A stretch of DNA of 52,786 bases from NCBI GenBank assembly GCA_017577405.1, contig PIUA01000012.1, positions 1 to 52,786 on the forward strand, given 5' to 3'. The notes under the pieces are model-generated. The model saw only the letters and a list, made by a program, of their open reading frames with translations. It made no database searches and was not told the origin of the DNA. Position 1 is the first letter of the stretch. Every line of letters begins with the position of its first letter. Below are positions 48,356 through 52,786 of this stretch, one piece after another. Both the position numbers and the translations under genes were made by a program. The stretch comes from Bacillota bacterium (lineage in GTDB: Bacteria > Bacillota > Limnochordia > Limnochordales > Limnochordaceae).

Positions 48356-49246
48356 TTACTTGAGCACCAGTTGGAACCCCTGGCGGAAGTACTTGGAGAA
48401 GAGCAGGAAGAGGATGAGGATGGGCAGGGTGAGGATGACGCTGGCCGCGTAGAGCCCGCCGGGGTAGTTGCCGTAGGGCCCGCTCATGGTGGCGATGAGC
48501 ACGTTCAGGGTCATGAGGCTCTCTTCCTGGATGACGATCAGGTCCCAGAGCAGTTCGCTCCAGCGCTCCATGAAGAGGAACAGGGTGATCACCGCGGTGA
48601 TGGGCACCGACATGGGCAGGACCACCCGGAAGACGATCCCCAGCTCCGACAGCCCATCGATGCGGGCGGCGTCGATGATCTCCTGCTGGATCGATTTGAA
48701 AAACGACGTGTACATGAAAATGGCCCACAGGTTGACCGCTTTGGGCACGATCATCCCCCAGTAGGTGTTGTAGAGCCCCAGTGCCCGCACGATGAGGAAG
48801 GTGGGCACCAGAATGATGATGGCCGGATAGAACATCTGGAAGAGGATGACGTTGTAGATGGCCTTCTGCCCCCGAAAGCGGAGCCGGGAAAGGGCGTAGG
48901 CCACCACCAGCGCGCTCACCACCATCAGGACGGTGGAGCTGGCGGTCACCAGGGCACTGTTCAAGAGCGCCCGAAACCAGGGCTTGGGCGCCACGGTGCG
49001 GGAGCCCTGGAGGAGCCACTCATAGGACCGCAAGGTTAGCTCTGACGGGATCAACCGGCGGTCCACCTCGCTCCACGGCGCGAGGGACTGGACCACCATG
49101 TACAGGTAAGGGGTGATGGCGATGAGCACCCCCACCGTGGCCACCACGTACTTGAGCCCTTCTTTGGCGCGACGGCGCCAGACCGCGGGCCGCACCCGGA
49201 GAGCGCTGGCAGGCCGCTTGGTGAGTACTGCGGGAGCGTCGTTCAT
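48356..49246 (-). CDS. CUT1 sugar ABC importer permease 2 (MalG type)
   Basis: A 296-residue permease with six transmembrane segments, starting GLKYVVATVGVLIAITPYLYMVVQSL. The coupling EAA-type motif reads IDAARIDGLSELGIVFRVVLPMSVP, as in MalG-type carbohydrate permeases. It lies 12 bp downstream of its partner permease and is the last gene of the GH130-SBP-permease-permease cluster. No ATPase gene follows, so a shared MsmX/UgpC-type ATPase encoded elsewhere must energise the system. Confidence 0.92.
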   Translation of the reverse strand: MNDAPAVLTKRPASALRVRPAVWRRRAKEGLKYVVATVGVLIAITPYLYMVVQSLAPWSEVDRRLIPSELTLRSYEWLLQGSRTVAPKPWFRALLNSALVTASSTVLMVVSALVVAYALSRLRFRGQKAIYNVILFQMFYPAIIILVPTFLIVRALGLYNTYWGMIVPKAVNLWAIFMYTSFFKSIQQEIIDAARIDGLSELGIVFRVVLPMSVPITAVITLFLFMERWSELLWDLIVIQEESLMTLNVLIATMSGPYGNYPGGLYAASVILTLPILILFLLFSKYFRQGFQLVLK

Positions 49247-49258
49247 GCGGTCACCTCC

Positions 49259-50143
49259 TCACTCCACCCAGCCCAGGCTGCGGCCCCACCGCTCCATGCT
49301 CCGGCGCACCACCGTCACCATGAGGAAAACGGCCAGCGCGTTCAGGGTGGCGATGGCCGTGGCATAGCCCGAGCGGAGGGCGGAGAAGGCCTGGTAATAG
49401 ATCTCCAAGTACCAGGTGTGGGTGGCCAGGTCAGGCCCGCCCTTGGTCAGCACATAGGGCTCGGTGAAGATGGTGAACATGAGCCCCACCATCAGGATGA
49501 GGACCGAGTACAGGGCGGGGTAGAGCATGGGCAGGGTGATGGACCAGAAGGCGCGCCAGGAGCTGGCCCCGTCGATCTGAGCGGCCTCATACAGCTCCCG
49601 GGGGATGGATTGCAGCCCCGCCAGGAAGATGAGCGCGTAGTACCCTGAGAACTTCCAGACGATCATCAGGCTGATCACCAGGATGGCCAGGGTGGGGTGG
49701 CCCAGCCAGTCGGGCACGTCGCCGAAGGTGTTCAAGAAGAACCGGCCGACGGGGCTGTTGAAGGCCAACACCCCCCGGACGACGAGCGAGACGGCCACCC
49801 CTGAGGCGAGATAGGGCAGGAAGAAGCCCACAGCATAGAGCCCCTGGAAGCGCTTCAGGGAGTTGACCAAGAGGGCGATGGCCAGCGAGATGGTGATCCC
49901 CAAGGGCACGATGATCACCATGAAGCGGAAGGGCGACAAGAACGCCTGCTGGACCCGCCGGCTCTGCAGCGCCTCCAGGAAGTTCTGCAGGCCCACCCAC
50001 CGCCACTCGGGTGAGATCAGGTTCCAGTCGCTCAACATCAAGACGACGCTCCAAAGGAGCGGGATAAAGAAGAAGACGGCAGCAAAGAGGAGGTAAGGGG
50101 AGGCCATGAGCCATCCCCTCACCTCCTGAATCCGCTGACTCAT
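49259..50143 (-). CDS. CUT1 sugar ABC importer permease 1 (MalF type)
   Basis: A 294-residue permease with six helices (MASPYLLFAAVFFFIPLLWSVVLML first) and the MalF-type coupling motif LYEAAQIDGASSWRAFWSITLPMLYP. The late YVLTKGGPDLATHTWYLEIYYQAF region is typical of CUT1 MalF-like proteins. ATG 50143 has GGTGG seven bases upstream; a TTG at 50149 is also in frame. Eleven bases separate it from the binding-protein gene. Confidence 0.92.
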   Translation of the reverse strand: MSQRIQEVRGWLMASPYLLFAAVFFFIPLLWSVVLMLSDWNLISPEWRWVGLQNFLEALQSRRVQQAFLSPFRFMVIIVPLGITISLAIALLVNSLKRFQGLYAVGFFLPYLASGVAVSLVVRGVLAFNSPVGRFFLNTFGDVPDWLGHPTLAILVISLMIVWKFSGYYALIFLAGLQSIPRELYEAAQIDGASSWRAFWSITLPMLYPALYSVLILMVGLMFTIFTEPYVLTKGGPDLATHTWYLEIYYQAFSALRSGYATAIATLNALAVFLMVTVVRRSMERWGRSLGWVE

Positions 50144-50154
50144 GGGCAATCCAC

Positions 50155-51441
50155 CTACCGGTCCAGGATGGCCTGAATGGCTGCCTTCGCGTCCCGCCAG
50201 GCCGTTTCAGGGCTCTTCCGCCCGGCAAGGACGGGCAGGAGGCCCTCATCGGACAAGGTCGTCTGGATGTCCGCGAAACGGGAGTTGGTGAAGGGCGGCA
50301 CCGCGTAGGGCAGTGCCTCGGCGTACGGACGGAGGACCGGGTTCGCCTCGAAGAACTCCTGAAAGACCGGGTTGGCGGCCAGGTCATCCCGCACCGGCGG
50401 CAGCCCGGTCACCTCGAGCCACTCCAGGTCGTTGGCCGGGTCGGAGAAGACCCACCGGATGAACTCAAAGAGGGCCTGCTGCTCCTCGGGCGAGCTCTGC
50501 GCGTAGATGACCAGCCCCTTGGCGTCCGCGAAGGTCTTCACCGGCTGGTCCGCCGGGACATGGTCGGGAACCGGGGGCGGGGTGAGGGTGAAGTGGACGC
50601 CGTACTGGAGCTCGGGGAACCGCTCGGCCCAGTCAGAGAAGGTCCAGGGGCCCAGCTCCTGCCAGATGCTCAACCCGGTGGCAAAGGGGTCGGTGACCGT
50701 CCGGGTGAGGAGGAGCTGGTGGTCGTTCAGCTCCTTGTAGAATTGGAGGACACCGATGGCCGCCTCCTCGTCGGCGGTGATGTCCGCGCCGCTGATGAAG
50801 GGCTGGCCATCGCTCGCCGCGTTGTAAAGGAGAAGGAAGTCAAACCACCGTTCCCACCAGGTGTTCTGGGCCAGGGCGGGACGGGCCAGAAGGAACATGC
50901 TCCGGTCCCGCTCCCGGAGCCGCCGGCCCACCTCGATCACTTCGCTGTAGGTGCGGGGCGGCTCCTGGTACCCCAGCTCCTTGAGGAGATCGATCCGCCA
51001 GCCGAAGAGCATGGCGTTGGCATAGATGGGCAGGATGTAGTAGTGCCCGTCGGGGAACTTCCAGGCCTCGATGCTCTGTTCCATGTTCCGGGCCTTGATG
51101 AGCTCCTCCCAGCCGGGCAGGGTGTCCAAGGGCACGAGCGCGCCGCTCTCGAAGAGTTGGCTGCCGAAGCCGATGAAGATGTTCTCCGATCCCGTGGGCG
51201 CCGTGCCGCCGGCCAGAGCGGTCAGGATGGTCGCCTCTGACGACGGTGATTCGGCCATGGCCCGAACTGTGACCCGGATCTCATCCTGGCTGGCGTTGAA
51301 CCGCTCCGCCATCTGACGCCAGAAGACTTCCTGGGGCGGGTTGGGAGCGCTCCAGAAGGTCACCTCCGTCGCTGCCAGCGCCGGGCTTGCAAGCACCAGC
51401 GCGAGCCCCAGGGCAACAACCGCTGCTCGGATCCGCCTCAT
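50155..51441 (-). CDS. CUT1 sugar ABC importer substrate-binding protein
   Basis: A 428-residue SBP_bac_1-family protein. A short signal (AAVVALGLALVLASPALAA) without lipobox Cys precedes the mature start TEVTFWSAPNPPQEVFWRQMAERFN. Later motifs include TALAGGTAPTG, YYILPIYANAMLFGWRIDLLKELG and DPANDLEWLEVTGLPPVRDDL, the usual sugar-binding family layout. GAGGAGGT precedes the ATG. The next gene upstream on the same strand encodes a GH130 phosphorylase, so beta-mannosides or manno-oligosaccharides are the likely ligand (inference from context). Confidence 0.92.
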   Translation of the reverse strand: MRRIRAAVVALGLALVLASPALAATEVTFWSAPNPPQEVFWRQMAERFNASQDEIRVTVRAMAESPSSEATILTALAGGTAPTGSENIFIGFGSQLFESGALVPLDTLPGWEELIKARNMEQSIEAWKFPDGHYYILPIYANAMLFGWRIDLLKELGYQEPPRTYSEVIEVGRRLRERDRSMFLLARPALAQNTWWERWFDFLLLYNAASDGQPFISGADITADEEAAIGVLQFYKELNDHQLLLTRTVTDPFATGLSIWQELGPWTFSDWAERFPELQYGVHFTLTPPPVPDHVPADQPVKTFADAKGLVIYAQSSPEEQQALFEFIRWVFSDPANDLEWLEVTGLPPVRDDLAANPVFQEFFEANPVLRPYAEALPYAVPPFTNSRFADIQTTLSDEGLLPVLAGRKSPETAWRDAKAAIQAILDR

Positions 51442-51532
51442 CGACCGTACCTCCTCTCACGAATCTGGTGATCCCTCGCGATGGTGGCTGCCCAAGATCC
51501 GGTTCCCTTCCGGGCTCGACTTGCCGACAAAG

Positions 51533-51579
51533 CTGCCTTCGGGCGTGCCAAACCGCTCCGGGTGGGCGCCCGAAGGCAG
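51533..51579 (-). promoter_or_regulatory. 13-bp inverted repeat in the leader of the sugar importer
   Basis: CTGCCTTCGGGCG (51533-51545) and CGCCCGAAGGCAG (51567-51579) form a perfect 13-bp stem around a 21-base loop. On the minus strand it is followed by CTTTGTCGG. It lies 90-140 bp before the binding-protein start, behind a weak promoter candidate (TTGCAA-N17-TACGAG, 51619-51591). It could be an attenuator or the terminator separating it from GH130. Confidence 0.55.
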
Positions 51580-51663
51580 AAGAAAAGACTCTCGTAGGGC
51601 TAAGTTCGCTCTTTTGCAAGATCGTTCCTTCTGAAGTCAGCCCCCTCCGGGCGGGCTTTCGCC

Positions 51664-52716
51664 TCAGCTTACCGTCGGCTCCAGGCTGGCCAGTACCTCA
51701 TCCACGGTGGTGACCGCCACCGCGATGGACTCGTCGGCCGCGCCGTAGTAGATCCGCAGGGTGCCGTCCTCTTCAGGCACCGTTCCGCACGTGAAGACGG
51801 TGTTGGGGAAGAAGCCCTCGGTTTCGTAGGGAGCTTCGGGCAGGAGGATGGGCTCTTCCGAGCGGCCCCGGACCACGTAGGGTGCCTCCCCATCGAGGAG
51901 CAGGCCGCCCAGCCCGTAGCGGGTGCCGTCGCTCCCGTGGTAGATGGAAAGCCACCCGGCCGGGGTACGGAAAGGTACCCCGCTCGCTCCCAACCGCACC
52001 CCATCCCAGCGGCCTGGCCGGACGGCCAGCACATGGTGGTGCTCGCCCCAGTGGCGCAGGTCAGGTGAGAAGGCGAGCCACATCTCGGGCTGGCCCAGGG
52101 TCAGGTCGCTGGGCCGGTGGAGGGCCACGTAGCGGCCGCCCACCCGCTCGGGGAAGAGGGCCACGTCCTTGTTGGAAGGCGGGAAGATCACCCCCAGGCG
52201 CTCAAAGCGGCGGAAGTCTTCGGTCTCCACCAAGGAGACCGTCACGCCCAGGTGGGAGACGGAGGTGTAGGCAATCACATACCGCCCTTCCAGCGGGGTG
52301 ATGCGCGGGTCCTCCAGGCCGTACCACTCGTAGGGGCCTTCGGGGAGGAGGGTCGGCTCGGGGTCCACCTGGAAGTGGACGCCGTCGGAGCTCCGGGCCA
52401 CCCGCAGGTGGGAGATGGAGGTGAGGTACATCTGGCCCCGGTAGAAGACGAAACGGGGGTCGGCCAGGTTGAGGTCCGGGTTGTCCCGCCGTACCCGGAG
52501 GACCTCCACACCCCGGGCGCCGGGCCGTACCGCCGGGAAGGCGACCCACTCGGGGTCGGGGCAGAGGGGCCGTTCGGCCACCCGGATCAGGAGCACGATC
52601 TCCGACCCCACCCGCACCGCGCCCGGGTTGAAGGCGCCGATCACCTCCACGTCGGGCCGGGAGGGCGGGATCTGCTCGGGGGTGATGATGGGCCGGGCCG
52701 GGTCGCGTCGTACCAT
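51664..52716 (-). CDS. GH130 family beta-mannoside phosphorylase-type enzyme
   Basis: A 350-residue five-bladed beta-propeller glycoside phosphorylase/hydrolase. Family features are FNPGAVRVGSEIVLLIRVAE at the first blade, ADPRFVFYRGQMYLTSISHL, the catalytic-region YGLEDPRITPLEGRYVIAYTSVS, SNKDVALFPERVGGRYVALHRP and a late GFFPNTVFTCG. GH130 enzymes phosphorolyse beta-1,4- or beta-1,2-mannosides to mannose-1-phosphate, or hydrolyse them. The ATG at 52716 has GAGGAGGG before it. It precedes a CUT1 importer on the same strand. Which GH130 subfamily it belongs to, and so the linkage, cannot be fixed by eye. Confidence 0.9.
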   Translation of the reverse strand: MVRRDPARPIITPEQIPPSRPDVEVIGAFNPGAVRVGSEIVLLIRVAERPLCPDPEWVAFPAVRPGARGVEVLRVRRDNPDLNLADPRFVFYRGQMYLTSISHLRVARSSDGVHFQVDPEPTLLPEGPYEWYGLEDPRITPLEGRYVIAYTSVSHLGVTVSLVETEDFRRFERLGVIFPPSNKDVALFPERVGGRYVALHRPSDLTLGQPEMWLAFSPDLRHWGEHHHVLAVRPGRWDGVRLGASGVPFRTPAGWLSIYHGSDGTRYGLGGLLLDGEAPYVVRGRSEEPILLPEAPYETEGFFPNTVFTCGTVPEEDGTLRIYYGAADESIAVAVTTVDEVLASLEPTVS

Positions 52717-52786
52717 GGAACACCCTCCTCAGCATCTGCCCGCACGCCAGCGGTTCTTTCTTTTATTCTCCAGGAGGGGTCGGGGG

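Overview
The window is chromosomal backbone from a GC-rich, endospore-forming Bacillota (Firmicutes). The phylum is suggested by an alpha/beta-type small acid-soluble spore protein, a GerMN protein, the sporulation protease LonB, the whiA-cggR-gap-pgk-tpi-eno order and sigma-A promoters of the type TTGACn-N17/18-TAtAcT. Three solute-binding proteins all lack a lipobox, and one secreted protein ends in what looks like an eight-stranded outer-membrane barrel with a C-terminal Phe. Both fit a diderm Firmicute lineage such as Limnochordia; this is inference, not proof. I see no insertion sequence, prophage, CRISPR array or rRNA.

Layout. 1-6150: 3' end of whiA, then the glycolytic operon cggR-gap-pgk-tpiA-eno (no phosphoglycerate mutase), with a CggR-type operator before cggR. 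6151-8690: secG and a K+-dependent-type membrane pyrophosphatase. 8770-12233: a secreted DUF4384/beta-barrel protein, then a sigma-D-like promoter, a cyclic-di-GMP-I riboswitch and a membrane GAF-GAF-GGDEF diguanylate cyclase. 12334-13218: smpB and ssrA (tmRNA). 13352-19340: an AMIN-type N-acetylmuramoyl-L-alanine amidase, a GerMN protein, murD, rph and rdgB. 19471-21565: tRNA-Pro, a small membrane protein plus metallo-hydrolase pair on the minus strand, then tRNA-Gly, tRNA-Arg and tRNA-His, each with its own promoter and terminator.

21763-26991: a complete BMP/nucleoside-type ABC importer. 27158-31333: a DUF815 AAA+ ATPase, tRNA-Lys, a DrrAB-type ABC-2 exporter, an SASP gene and tRNA-Leu. 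31435-36737: tig, clpP, clpX and lonB (protein folding and proteolysis); this ClpP has Asn where the catalytic Asp is expected. 36671-40083: an MFS transporter overlapping the lonB tail, then an S9 peptidase. 40143-42947 (minus): two tandem Tat-exported split-Soret-like dihaem proteins and a DUF4384-PEGA protein. 43107-45110: an alpha/beta hydrolase and dusB. 45181-47934 (minus): a NitT/TauT-type ABC importer. 48356-52716 (minus): a GH130 glycoside phosphorylase with a CUT1 sugar importer lacking its own ATPase.

How it fits together. SmpB, tmRNA and ClpXP, all encoded here, form one ribosome-rescue and degradation route. The cyclase appears to be under its own second messenger at two levels: a riboswitch in its leader and an intact inhibitory I-site in the protein. 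GH130 and the adjacent importer suggest uptake and phosphorolysis of beta-mannosides. The strongest leads for new biology are the DUF4384-barrel fusion, the tandem Tat-targeted dihaem proteins with repeated upstream motifs, and the sigma-D/riboswitch/cyclase circuit.
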